Below, piece after piece: positions 8,226 through 16,530 of a stretch of 42,912 nt of DNA; position 1 is the stretch's first letter; every line of letters begins with the position of its first letter. The position numbers were made by a program, and so were the translations under genes. The DNA comes from an uncultured Prevotella sp. (GTDB lineage Bacteria > Bacteroidota > Bacteroidia > Bacteroidales > Bacteroidaceae), in the NCBI GenBank assembly GCA_946183415.1, contig CAMHAM010000024.1, forward strand, positions 1-42,912, read 5' to 3'. Under the pieces are notes generated by a model. The model saw only the letters and a program-made list of their open reading frames with translations. It was not told the DNA's origin and searched no databases.

Positions 8226-9683
8226 TTAGTTCTCTTTCCAGAAACTGGGGGTGAACAGCACCAGCACCGTCATGATCTCAAGACGCCCCATGAGCATCAG
8301 CAGACAGAGCAGCCACTTGAGATAATCGGGAAGCATCCCCCACGACATGACATGACCTATCTCGTTCTCCAATGATGGTCCCACATTGCTGACACAGCTC
8401 AGGGCTATGACGAAGGAATTGGTGGTGTCGATTCCAGATACAAGCATAACAGAAGTCGTTACAGCAACCATGAGGATGGTCATCGTGAAGAAGGCCATCA
8501 ACGAGATCAGACGGTTTCTCGGAACGTTCTGTCCGTTCACCTTCACAGGCAACACAGCATTAGGGTGCAGGGCCTGACGGAAGTTATTCTGTATCACTTT
8601 CAGCAGCATCCAGCCACGGATACACTTGAAACCGCCACTGGTACTACCTGCGCAAGCTCCCAGATACATCACCACTCCCAAAATAATCCAAGTGATATGA
8701 GGCCACTGAGCCACATCGTCGCTGAACGTACCCGTGGTCGTAACGAATGACACAACCTGATACAAAGCATGCCGGAAGGCAGGCTCGACATCGTAGCCCA
8801 ACGCCGTTATCAACATATACATAATCCACATGGTGGCAATAAAGACCACACTGAGGTATAGCCTGAACTCTGAATTCTTGAACATGGCACCAACCTTGTA
8901 TTTGAAGATGGCCACGTAAAGCAAGGTGAAGTTGATACCAGCCAGGAACTGGAAGATGATGCTGATATAATCGATGGAAGGCGACTGATAATGAATCGTG
9001 CCTTCGTTATGAATAGAGAATCCACCCGTGGCTGTCGTCGTCATCGAGTAGTTTGTAGCCTCAAACCAGTCCATTCCTGCTACCCAGTAAGCCAGCCCGC
9101 AACCTATGGTCAATGCCAGATAAATGGACCAGATCCACTTGGCTGTCGTCGTCAGTCTCGGATGCATCTTTGCCTTAATAGGTCCTGTAGCCTCAGCAGC
9201 AAACACTTTGACGCTTCCTCCTACTAATGACGGGAGAATGGCGATGGTGAAGAAGACTATTCCCAAGCCTCCAACCCACTGCATCAGCGAGCGCCAGAAA
9301 AGGATGCCGTGTGGCAGGCACTCCACATCAGCAAAGACTGTAGCTCCTGTAGTGGTAAAGCCCGATGTCGACTCGAAGAAAGCGTCAGTAATATTAGGCA
9401 GACAGCCATGGATGAGGAAAGGGAACATGCCAAAAAGCGAGAAGATCACCCAGACACTTGTTACCAACAGAAAAGCATCATGACGATTCAGGAAATTCTC
9501 TGCATTCTTCCCTAAAAGGAAAAAGAGGCATCCACTTCCGAAGGTAACCAGCATCGACAGAAGGAACGCCATCTGGTCGTCTTCATGGTAGGAAAAGGCC
9601 ATAATGGCACACCACGCCATGAAGAATGCCTCGATGAACAACAGCGAACCGATGATTTTACTGATGATACGGAAGTTTACCAT
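8226..9683 (-). CDS. trkH: Trk-type potassium uptake channel subunit
   Basis: Membrane-embedded potassium translocation subunit of 485 residues with many hydrophobic helices. The four degenerate pore loops of the TrkH/KtrB family can be seen with their filter glycines: STSGFTTTGATVF, TATGGFSIHNEG, TTTGTFSDDV and SCVSNVGPSLENE. The start codon overlaps the end of trkA by 7 bp, so the gating ring and the channel are translated together. The product probably forms a dimer in the cytoplasmic membrane and is controlled by nucleotide binding to TrkA. Confidence 0.93.
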   Translation of the reverse strand: MVNFRIISKIIGSLLFIEAFFMAWCAIMAFSYHEDDQMAFLLSMLVTFGSGCLFFLLGKNAENFLNRHDAFLLVTSVWVIFSLFGMFPFLIHGCLPNITDAFFESTSGFTTTGATVFADVECLPHGILFWRSLMQWVGGLGIVFFTIAILPSLVGGSVKVFAAEATGPIKAKMHPRLTTTAKWIWSIYLALTIGCGLAYWVAGMDWFEATNYSMTTTATGGFSIHNEGTIHYQSPSIDYISIIFQFLAGINFTLLYVAIFKYKVGAMFKNSEFRLYLSVVFIATMWIMYMLITALGYDVEPAFRHALYQVVSFVTTTGTFSDDVAQWPHITWIILGVVMYLGACAGSTSGGFKCIRGWMLLKVIQNNFRQALHPNAVLPVKVNGQNVPRNRLISLMAFFTMTILMVAVTTSVMLVSGIDTTNSFVIALSCVSNVGPSLENEIGHVMSWGMLPDYLKWLLCLLMLMGRLEIMTVLVLFTPSFWKEN

Positions 9684-11032
9684 ATCGCATTCTTTTGGAA
9701 GTATTTCTCTAAATCGTTCAGTTTCTGTTCATGACAAAAGACCATCACAGAATCACCTGCCTGGATCTGGGAGTTACCATTGACGAGCATGCCGACGCCA
9801 TCGCGCACCAGTCCGCCAATCGTCGTCCCGAAAGGCAGCCGCAGATCCTTCACAGGTTTCTTAGTCACCTTGGAGCCCTCTGCAGCCGTGAACTCCGCCA
9901 CGTCGGCATCAACCAGCATTAGTGAACGCAGATTGTCGACGTCGGCTTCGAGCATCATCTGGAAGATGTGACTGGCAGCAATGGTCTTCTTGTTGATGAT
10001 GGTGCCGATATCCAGACTCTCAGCCATGCTGACATAGTCGAGGTTCTCAACCATCGCAACAGTCTTTCTCACGCCTAACTTCTTGGCTGTCATACAAGCC
10101 AGGATATTGGTTTCGGCATTACCCGTCAGTGCCACGAAGCCCTGGGTATTCTTTATACCTTCCTCCTCAAGCAGTCCCAGGTCGCGCCCGTCACCATGAA
10201 TGACCATCGCCTCTTCTTTCTCGAGCAGTTCATTCAATTTCTCGCAGCGCTGACTACTTTTCTCGATAATCTTCACATTCATGTAACTGGGAATGGATAA
10301 GGCAGCACGTACTGCCGTCTTTCCACCGCCCATGATAATCACATTCTTCACATCGGTATAATGCTCCTTACCCACAATCTTACGAATATAGGGGATGTAC
10401 TCCCTGGTAGTCATGAAATAAGCCAGGTCGTTGGTACGCAATTCGTCCATACCGCTGGGGATGATGGTGTCATCATCGCGCTTGATGGCTACTATATGAT
10501 AGGGGTCTTCAGGTCCGCAGAGTTCACGAAGCGGGCGGTTTAGGATTTCTGCTGAGTCGCGCAGTTTGACGCCCAGCAGGATCAGGGCCCCATTATGCAC
10601 ATCCCAGCGCTGTCGCACCCACGACAACTTCAGACTATTCGTGATGTCTATAGCCGCTAGAACCTCGGGATAGATCATAGAGTCGACACCCAGTTTCTTA
10701 AAAAACGCCTGATTCTCATTAGACAGATACTCATAGTTATCGATACGCGCCACCGTCTTCTTGGCGCCAAGGGCATGAGCCAAGATACAGGCATTCAGGT
10801 TTACACTTTCCTCAGGTGTGACACCAACGAAAAGGTCAGCCTTGTCAGCTCCAGCTTCCTTCAGGGCTTTGATACTTGTAGGTGAGGCATTATAGGTCAT
10901 CACGTCATATTCCGACAAAGTGCCCAAGCGCTCATCATCATCATCGATCAGCACACAATTCTGGTGCTCGCCCGATAAGAGTTTTGACAGATGAGTACCT
11001 ACGGCACCTGCACCGGCAATGACTATTTTCAT
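9677..11032 (-). CDS. trkA: Trk potassium transport regulatory subunit
   Basis: Cytoplasmic nucleotide-binding gating protein for TrkH. The 451 residues hold two tandem RCK units. The first Rossmann fold begins at residue 1 ([19 protein letters not shown]) and the second near residue 230 ([18 protein letters not shown]), each followed by a TrkA-C subdomain. The tandem arrangement matches TrkA, not the single-unit KtrA. It overlaps dxs by 3 bp (ATGA) upstream and trkH by 7 bp downstream, so all three genes are coupled. The link between an isoprenoid enzyme and potassium uptake is positional, not obviously functional. Confidence 0.94.
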   Translation of the reverse strand: MKIVIAGAGAVGTHLSKLLSGEHQNCVLIDDDDERLGTLSEYDVMTYNASPTSIKALKEAGADKADLFVGVTPEESVNLNACILAHALGAKKTVARIDNYEYLSNENQAFFKKLGVDSMIYPEVLAAIDITNSLKLSWVRQRWDVHNGALILLGVKLRDSAEILNRPLRELCGPEDPYHIVAIKRDDDTIIPSGMDELRTNDLAYFMTTREYIPYIRKIVGKEHYTDVKNVIIMGGGKTAVRAALSIPSYMNVKIIEKSSQRCEKLNELLEKEEAMVIHGDGRDLGLLEEEGIKNTQGFVALTGNAETNILACMTAKKLGVRKTVAMVENLDYVSMAESLDIGTIINKKTIAASHIFQMMLEADVDNLRSLMLVDADVAEFTAAEGSKVTKKPVKDLRLPFGTTIGGLVRDGVGMLVNGNSQIQAGDSVMVFCHEQKLNDLEKYFQKNAIW

Positions 11033-12927
11033 ATCTCCTTAACGGCTTTAATGATACTATCAGGGTCGAGACCTACAATCTTATGCAACTCGGCTACCGT
11101 ACCATGTTCGACAAAGCTGTCAGGCAGTCCAAGGCGTTTCACGCGCGGCTGGAAGCCATGATCATTCATCCACTCCAATACGGCAGAGCCCAGACCACCC
11201 TTAATCGCACCATTCTCTACGGTGATGATACGTGTAAACTTCTTACCCACCTCTTCAAGAATTTTCTCGTCGATTGGTTTCAGGAATCGCATGTCGTAAT
11301 GAGCCACACTCGGTGCTCCATCCTCACTGCTCAAATCGGCAATGGCCTTCGTCACATTGTTGCCTATGGGGCCAATGCTCAGCACTGCCACATCACTGCC
11401 ATCACAGAGTTTACGGCCTGTACCCACTTCGATTTTCTCGAACGGACAGCGCCAGTCATGAAGCACACCGCCACCTCGGGGATAGCGGATCACGAACGGA
11501 CCCATATCAGGCAACTGCGCCGTGTACATCAGCCTGCGCAACTCATGCTCGTCCATCGGCGATGAGATGGTCAGGTTAGGAATTGGGCGAAGTGCCGCCA
11601 GGTCGAAAGCACCATGATGCGTAGCACCATCTTCACCTACCAGTCCTGCACGGTCAAAACAAAGCACAACGTTCAGGTTTAACAAAGCCACATCATGGAT
11701 GATGTTATCGAACGAGCGCTGCGCAAAAGCACTATAGATATTACAGAACGGCAGCAGTCCATCCTTAGCCATTCCGCCCGAGAACGTCACGGCATGGCCT
11801 TCAGCTATACCCACATCGAAGGTACGTTCAGGCATCTCCTTCATCATGATGTTCATCGAACAGCCAGAAGGCATGGCTGGCGTGACCCCAACAATCTTGT
11901 CGTTCTGTCTGGCCAGTTCCAACAGTGTATGACCAAACACATCCTGATACTTCTGCGGTTTATTAGGATCATTGTCGACGAGTCGCTCTCCTGTGTCAGG
12001 ATTGAACTTTCCCGGAGCATGCCAAGTCGTCACATCTTTCTCTGCAGGAGCATAGCCATGTCCCTTCTGAGTATGAAGGTGTAACAGCTTAGGGCCCTTC
12101 ATATCCTTCATCTGACGGAGTATGCGCACAAGCTCTTTCACGTTATGGCCGTCAAACGGGCCAAAATAACGAATGTTCATACCCTCAAAGATATTCTGTT
12201 GATGAGAGATAGCACTCTTCACCGCATTCGACAGTCGGATAATGCCTTTGCGACGGTCTTCGTTAAGTATACCCTTATTGTGCATCCAGCGTGAAGCCTT
12301 GAAACGGAGGGCATTATAGGTCTCGTTCGTACTCAGGTTCAGCAGGTACTGCTTCATGCCACCTACAGAACGGTCAATCGACATGTTGTTATCGTTGAGG
12401 ATAATCAGCAGATCGTTAGGCGATGACGATACGTTATTCAATCCCTCGAAAGCCAATCCGCCACTCAAGGCGCCATCACCGATGACAGCTACGACGTGAC
12501 GATCAGACTTACCCTCCAACTTGGCAGCGACAGCCATTCCCAAGGCTGCAGAAACAGAATTGCTGGCATGCCCACAGGCGAAGGTGTCGTACTCACTCTC
12601 TGTGGGCGAAGGGAAGGGCTTGATGCCGCCCAACTTTCGATTGGTGCAGAACTGATCTTTGCGACCAGTCAATATCTTGTGGCCGTAAGCCTGATGGCCC
12701 ACGTCCCATACAATTCTGTCTTCTGGGGTATTATAAACGTAATGTAAGGCTACAGTAATCTCTACAACGCCAAGACTGGAAGCCAGATGCCCAGGGTTCA
12801 CGGCTACTTCCTCCACAATATCCTCGCGTAGTTCCTTACATACCTGAGGGAGATCGTCCACTGACAATTTTCGTAAATCCTCTGGGTATTGAATCTTATT
12901 GAGTAGTGTAAATTCAGTCTTTTCCAC
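11029..12927 (-). CDS. dxs: 1-deoxy-D-xylulose-5-phosphate synthase
   Basis: First enzyme of the MEP isoprenoid pathway; condenses pyruvate and glyceraldehyde 3-phosphate using thiamine diphosphate. It is 632 residues long, normal for the family. Visible motifs are [10 protein letters not shown] (His47), the thiamine-diphosphate motif GDGALSGG (150-157) with LNDNNMSI after it, and [15 protein letters not shown] with the catalytic Glu. The C-terminal transketolase domain ends near [16 protein letters not shown]. The start codon is GTG at 12927; no in-frame ATG lies nearby and family members start close to this point. A well-formed promoter sits at 12950-12980. It leads the dxs-trkA-trkH-manA run. 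Confidence 0.95.
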   Translation of the reverse strand: MEKTEFTLLNKIQYPEDLRKLSVDDLPQVCKELREDIVEEVAVNPGHLASSLGVVEITVALHYVYNTPEDRIVWDVGHQAYGHKILTGRKDQFCTNRKLGGIKPFPSPTESEYDTFACGHASNSVSAALGMAVAAKLEGKSDRHVVAVIGDGALSGGLAFEGLNNVSSSPNDLLIILNDNNMSIDRSVGGMKQYLLNLSTNETYNALRFKASRWMHNKGILNEDRRKGIIRLSNAVKSAISHQQNIFEGMNIRYFGPFDGHNVKELVRILRQMKDMKGPKLLHLHTQKGHGYAPAEKDVTTWHAPGKFNPDTGERLVDNDPNKPQKYQDVFGHTLLELARQNDKIVGVTPAMPSGCSMNIMMKEMPERTFDVGIAEGHAVTFSGGMAKDGLLPFCNIYSAFAQRSFDNIIHDVALLNLNVVLCFDRAGLVGEDGATHHGAFDLAALRPIPNLTISSPMDEHELRRLMYTAQLPDMGPFVIRYPRGGGVLHDWRCPFEKIEVGTGRKLCDGSDVAVLSIGPIGNNVTKAIADLSSEDGAPSVAHYDMRFLKPIDEKILEEVGKKFTRIITVENGAIKGGLGSAVLEWMNDHGFQPRVKRLGLPDSFVEHGTVAELHKIVGLDPDSIIKAVKEI

Positions 12928-12949
12928 TTAAATATTCTTTATTTTGCTG

Positions 12950-12980
12950 CAAAGATATACATTTTTTGTCAATATACAAA
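12950..12980 (-). promoter_or_regulatory. Promoter of dxs-trkA-trkH-manA
   Basis: The minus strand carries TTTG (12977-12980), 19 bp, then TATCTTTG (12950-12957), matching the Bacteroidetes -33/-7 consensus. The start codon follows about 20 bp later. Confidence 0.75.
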
Positions 12981-13025
12981 AAAAAACTCCTTTTTTGCAT
13001 CTTGAAATATGAATAAGACTTAAAA

Positions 13026-16025
13026 TTAATTCTCGGGCAACAAGACAACACCCTGTTGTTTCTTGCCGTCCATCATAATCTTCAGAGGACGCTCGAAACG
13101 GACATGGCGCACATGAACCGTCTCCTCAACTGCCGGCATCGCGTCGAGCACTTCCTGCTGGAAGATACCATCGCCCGTAAAGGTATTGATGGTGAAGTAA
13201 CCCACGCCAAACGAGGTCAGGTTCTGGAAGAAGTGAGTGCCCTGCGAGGGATCCACGTGATAGTTCTTGAGTGCCGTCTCCACAATCACACGGGCGGCAG
13301 AGATATGAGGCCATTTCACAGGAATGCCCAACCAGTAGTCGCTGGAGCCCCAACGTCCTGGTCCTATCAGCACGTAGTTCTTGTCCTCTGCGAGGAACTT
13401 GCGGTTGATCTGTTCTATCTCGTCAGCGATATAGGGATTGTCAGCTGCCGTAAAGTCGTCGCCAGCCTTGACATAGACCACATCCGTCACATCCTCTGAG
13501 ATACCATGCCCCAACGAGTTAGCAGAGCGCAACAAGCAGGTCTCGTCAGGAATTGCCTCCAGATCCTCATCGAGCATCTGTTTAGAGTCAACGATAGGAC
13601 GGATCTGCAACAGGTAAAGCTCACCCGTGCGATCATCGTTCAGGTTGCAGGCAAACTCTATCTCCACGGGGCGTTTCATCTCCTCAGAGCCCAGTGTCTG
13701 TACCATCTGTAGCAGTTCAGGCAGCGGGAACACCCCATGCTGCAACACGCCACAGAAGGAGATGATCTTGCGCCCGCCTTCATAGATACCATCACGGATA
13801 ATCTGGTCAACGGGATCGAACGTGGAGGCAATATAAGTCAGGGCACCGTCTTCCGCAGCCTGCTTTACACGCACCTTCTTTATATTAAAGCCATCATCGA
13901 CTTTGAAATCGTCACCCACATGCGACATATCGAGGGCATAGAAGCGTGTCTGCGTCTGAGAGAGAGCAGTCTCCATCTCTGATGTCTGAAGCACCTGCGT
14001 AGGATGATAGGGGGAGACACGAAGCGTCTGTCCGCCATCCACGATATACTTACCCAGACCAAGGGCAAGCGAGGCAATACCCTCCTCTGCCTTCTCCTCA
14101 CCTATCGGATAATAGTTGAGCGAGCGCAGCACACCAGAGAAGTTTGGATAATACAAGTCGCCATAGCACTTACCCACCACCTCCTGCAGGATGACAGCCA
14201 TCTTCTCCTGGTCGATCACGTTCTGCGTTGCAGTCATATAAGCCTTGGAGTCCTTATAATAGACTGAGGCATACACACCCTTGATGGCACATGCCAGCAT
14301 ACGGAGCATCTCATACTTATCGCTGAGATAAGGAATCATATAAGTGGAATAGATACCTGCAAAGGGCTGATAGTGGGCATCCTCCAGCAGTGACGACGAG
14401 CGCACGGCGATAGGCGACTTCACGGCATCGAAGAAGGTGAAGAAGTCGGCTATCAGCGAGTCTGGCAACTGCGCGTGCATGAAGTGCTTCAATATCTCCT
14501 CGTCAGGTGCATCACTGAGGGCAATGGGATAAAGGTTGTTCTTCTCCATAAACTCGTCGAAGAAGTCAGTACAGAGCACCACCGTCTTGGGAATCGTCAC
14601 ATGGGCGTTCTCATACTGGTTCAGCTCTGGATGACGCTTGATGATATTATCGAGGAAAGCCAGGCCACGCCCCTTGCCACCCAACGACCCTTCGCCAATT
14701 CGGGCGAAATGGCTGTAAGCATCAAACTTCAGGCGGTCGAACACTGCCACCACACCGATGTTCTTCATCCGACGGTATTGCACAATGGCATCGAAGATGA
14801 TCTGACGATGGGCATCGACATCTTGAAGTTTATGCCACGTGACGTGCTTCAGGAATGCACTGACAGGGAAAATCGCACGGGCACAGAGCCAGCGACTCAT
14901 GTGGTTGCGCGACACGTGGTAGAGCATCGAGTCGTTAGGAATCTTGAAGATGTTATCCTGCAACTCCTTCAACGACGACACGCGAGCCACCTCCTGCTTG
15001 GTCACAGGGTCACGGAAGATAAAGTCGCCAAATCCCATGTGCTCCTCAATGAGCTTATGCAGATCCACGTTCAACTTTGTGGAGTTCTTGTCGATGAAAT
15101 GGAAGCCCTCTGCCTCAGCCTTGGCTCGATTGAGGGTCTCTGAGGAGTCAAGAATCAGGGGCACATACTCATCACGCCGACGAATCTCGCGCAGCAGTTT
15201 CAAGCCAGCTTCAGGATCGCCTTCCTCTACATGCGACAGGCGCCCATGCACCGTCTTTATCGGGAAACGGGTATCTGATATCACGCCGAGGGTGTTATCG
15301 TGATACTTCTCGTAGATCTCCATCGCCTCCTCGTAGTTGGTGGCCAGCACCACCTTGGGGCGACCTCGCTTACGCTGGGCTGCGGCATGGGGATTGAGTG
15401 CCTCGGTAGAGAACCGTTTTGACTGGGCGAGAATATAATTATAAAGGTTGGGCAGCACAGAAGAGTAGAAGCGGATGTTATCTTCCACCAGCAAGATCAT
15501 CTGCACCCCAGCCTCGTTGATGTCGTGCTCGATGTTCATCTTGTCCTCCAGCAGCTTGATGATCGACATGATGAGGTTCGTATTGCCAAGCCAGCAGAAC
15601 ACATAGTCGAACACCGACATATCCTCGTTTTCGATGCGCTTGGTGATACCATGCGAGAACGGCGTGAGCACCACACACGGGATCGTGGGATGAGCCGCCT
15701 TCACCTCACGGGCCACAGTAAAGGCATCGTTGTCGGCATTACCTGGCATACAGATCACCAGGTCTATGTCGGTCGTGCGCAGCACCTCGTTGGCCTCATC
15801 GGTGGTCGATACCTGCGTAAAGGTGGGCGGGTAGCGCATGCCCAACTCCATATACTCGTCGAAGATTTTCTCATCGATTCGCCCATCGTCTTCGAGCATG
15901 AACGCATCGTAAGGATTAGCCACAATAAGTACATTGAAGATGCGTCGTGTCATCAGGTTCACAAACGACACATCCTTCAGATAAAACTTGTTCCACTCCT
16001 GTGGTATCTTGCTTGATTCTTCCAT
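13026..16025 (-). CDS. Receiver-domain protein fused to PEP/pyruvate-binding ATP-grasp domain
   Basis: Cytoplasmic protein of 999 residues. Residues 28-165 look like a degenerate receiver with no phosphoacceptor Asp. Residues 178-330 form a second receiver that keeps the key residues: the acidic pair in LLVEDN (181-182), Asp251 in VISDTRF, Ser294 in ILDSSE and Lys313 in FIDKNS. The region from about 440 is the ATP-grasp domain of PEP synthase and pyruvate phosphate dikinase: GSLGGKGRGLAF, AVRSSSLLEDAHYQPFAG, and the terminal ELYLLQIRPI. The phosphohistidine swivel motif and the PEP-binding barrel of true PEP synthase are absent, so it is unlikely to make PEP by itself. Start ATG 16025 is preferred over the TTG at 16064, because that TTG is the -33 element. 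The role is unknown; phosphate transfer controlled by a two-component signal is inference. Confidence 0.8.
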   Translation of the reverse strand: MEESSKIPQEWNKFYLKDVSFVNLMTRRIFNVLIVANPYDAFMLEDDGRIDEKIFDEYMELGMRYPPTFTQVSTTDEANEVLRTTDIDLVICMPGNADNDAFTVAREVKAAHPTIPCVVLTPFSHGITKRIENEDMSVFDYVFCWLGNTNLIMSIIKLLEDKMNIEHDINEAGVQMILLVEDNIRFYSSVLPNLYNYILAQSKRFSTEALNPHAAAQRKRGRPKVVLATNYEEAMEIYEKYHDNTLGVISDTRFPIKTVHGRLSHVEEGDPEAGLKLLREIRRRDEYVPLILDSSETLNRAKAEAEGFHFIDKNSTKLNVDLHKLIEEHMGFGDFIFRDPVTKQEVARVSSLKELQDNIFKIPNDSMLYHVSRNHMSRWLCARAIFPVSAFLKHVTWHKLQDVDAHRQIIFDAIVQYRRMKNIGVVAVFDRLKFDAYSHFARIGEGSLGGKGRGLAFLDNIIKRHPELNQYENAHVTIPKTVVLCTDFFDEFMEKNNLYPIALSDAPDEEILKHFMHAQLPDSLIADFFTFFDAVKSPIAVRSSSLLEDAHYQPFAGIYSTYMIPYLSDKYEMLRMLACAIKGVYASVYYKDSKAYMTATQNVIDQEKMAVILQEVVGKCYGDLYYPNFSGVLRSLNYYPIGEEKAEEGIASLALGLGKYIVDGGQTLRVSPYHPTQVLQTSEMETALSQTQTRFYALDMSHVGDDFKVDDGFNIKKVRVKQAAEDGALTYIASTFDPVDQIIRDGIYEGGRKIISFCGVLQHGVFPLPELLQMVQTLGSEEMKRPVEIEFACNLNDDRTGELYLLQIRPIVDSKQMLDEDLEAIPDETCLLRSANSLGHGISEDVTDVVYVKAGDDFTAADNPYIADEIEQINRKFLAEDKNYVLIGPGRWGSSDYWLGIPVKWPHISAARVIVETALKNYHVDPSQGTHFFQNLTSFGVGYFTINTFTGDGIFQQEVLDAMPAVEETVHVRHVRFERPLKIMMDGKKQQGVVLLPEN

Positions 16026-16033
16026 ACGGGCTA

Positions 16034-16064
16034 CAAAAGTAAGCAAAAAAGTCGAAAGTGCCAA
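16034..16064 (-). promoter_or_regulatory. Promoter of receiver/PEP-binding gene, almost no leader
   Basis: The minus strand has TTG at 16062-16064, a 20-bp gap, then TACTTTTG at 16034-16041. Transcription should begin near 16028-16030, only 3-5 nt before the ATG at 16025. Confidence 0.6.
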
Positions 16065-16176
16065 GCTAACGGCTGATTTTTTTTGCTCTTACGACACGTT
16101 CCTACCCCATCGTCCCCACTTTGTCGCAATTCGCCTACCCTGTCGCAACAAGTCTGCAAAGAATCTCGCGGATTTC

Positions 16177-16207
16177 TTGCATTCACTCCAAAATCGCCGT
16201 ATCTTTG
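16177..16207 (+). promoter_or_regulatory. Promoter within intergenic element copy 1
   Basis: TTG (16177-16179), 20 bp, then TATCTTTG (16200-16207) fit the Bacteroidetes consensus. No gene starts within 300 bp downstream, and a terminator intervenes. Confidence 0.7.
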
Positions 16208-16211
16208 CATC

Positions 16212-16327
16212 AGAATTAAAATTCATACGTTAGTTGTTTCATTTGAATAGTTTTTCATATTGGTTTTTAGTTATTTGGTTAGGTTTGAAATGCAAGGGGA
16301 CTCGCAGCGGCGAGCCCCTTTTGTTTT
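16212..16327 (+). ncRNA. Candidate small RNA, about 115 nt
   Basis: The segment runs from the predicted transcription start just after the -7 box to the end of an intrinsic terminator. It is AT-rich, has no start codon with a meaningful frame, and its first 25 or so nucleotides are conserved in the second element copy. It may be a trans-acting small RNA. It could instead be an attenuated leader for GH43, whose own -7 box lies 155 bp beyond the terminator. Confidence 0.5.
16294..16327 (+). terminator. Terminator of candidate small RNA
   Basis: AAGGGG-A-CTCGC (16294-16305) pairs with GCGAG-CCCCTT (16310-16320), with one bulged A and an AGCG loop, followed by TTTTGTTTT. Confidence 0.85.
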
Positions 16328-16343
16328 CCGTCAAACATTTATC

Positions 16344-16387
16344 ATTAAATCTAGATATTGCTAGAATTAAATCTAAAAATTGCTAGA
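16344..16387 (+). repeat. Tandem 22-bp repeat upstream of GH43
   Basis: Two head-to-tail 22-bp units (16344-16365 and 16366-16387) differ at two positions. Each starts ATTAAATCTA and ends TTGCTAGA. Two helical turns per unit, about 95 bp before the GH43 -7 box, would suit paired binding sites for a regulator (inference). Confidence 0.65.
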
Positions 16388-16481
16388 ACTAATAGTAGCA
16401 AGATTTTCATTTAAATCCTGCGAAATCTTACGAAGTGACGAAAAAACCATGATAAAAAAGAAGATTTTGAGTTTTTTTTCG

Positions 16482-16489
16482 TAGTTTTG
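16482..16489 (+). promoter_or_regulatory. -7 promoter element for GH43
   Basis: TAGTTTTG fits TAnnTTTG. The -33 spacing is poor (a TTTG lies only 12 bp upstream), so an activator may be needed, consistent with the tandem repeat upstream. Confidence 0.5.
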
Positions 16490-16530
16490 CATCCTGAATG
16501 TATGAGCATTACTTAAAACCATTTACTTAT

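Larger units (their letters stand above)
16077..16327 (+). repeat. Dispersed intergenic element, copy 1
   Basis: This stretch is related over most of its length to the minus strand of 28942-28651. Shared parts, in order: a poly-T run, GACACG, two TGTCGCAA boxes 19 bp apart (16122-16129 and 16141-16148), CGCAACAAGTC, AAAATCnCC, the promoter -7 box, the RNA start CATCAGAnTTAAnATTCAT, an AT-rich body with a CATTTGA..AATAGTTTT motif, and a GC-rich terminator hairpin. The body of copy 2 is longer. No protein is encoded. It separates the receiver/PEP gene from GH43. Confidence 0.7.
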
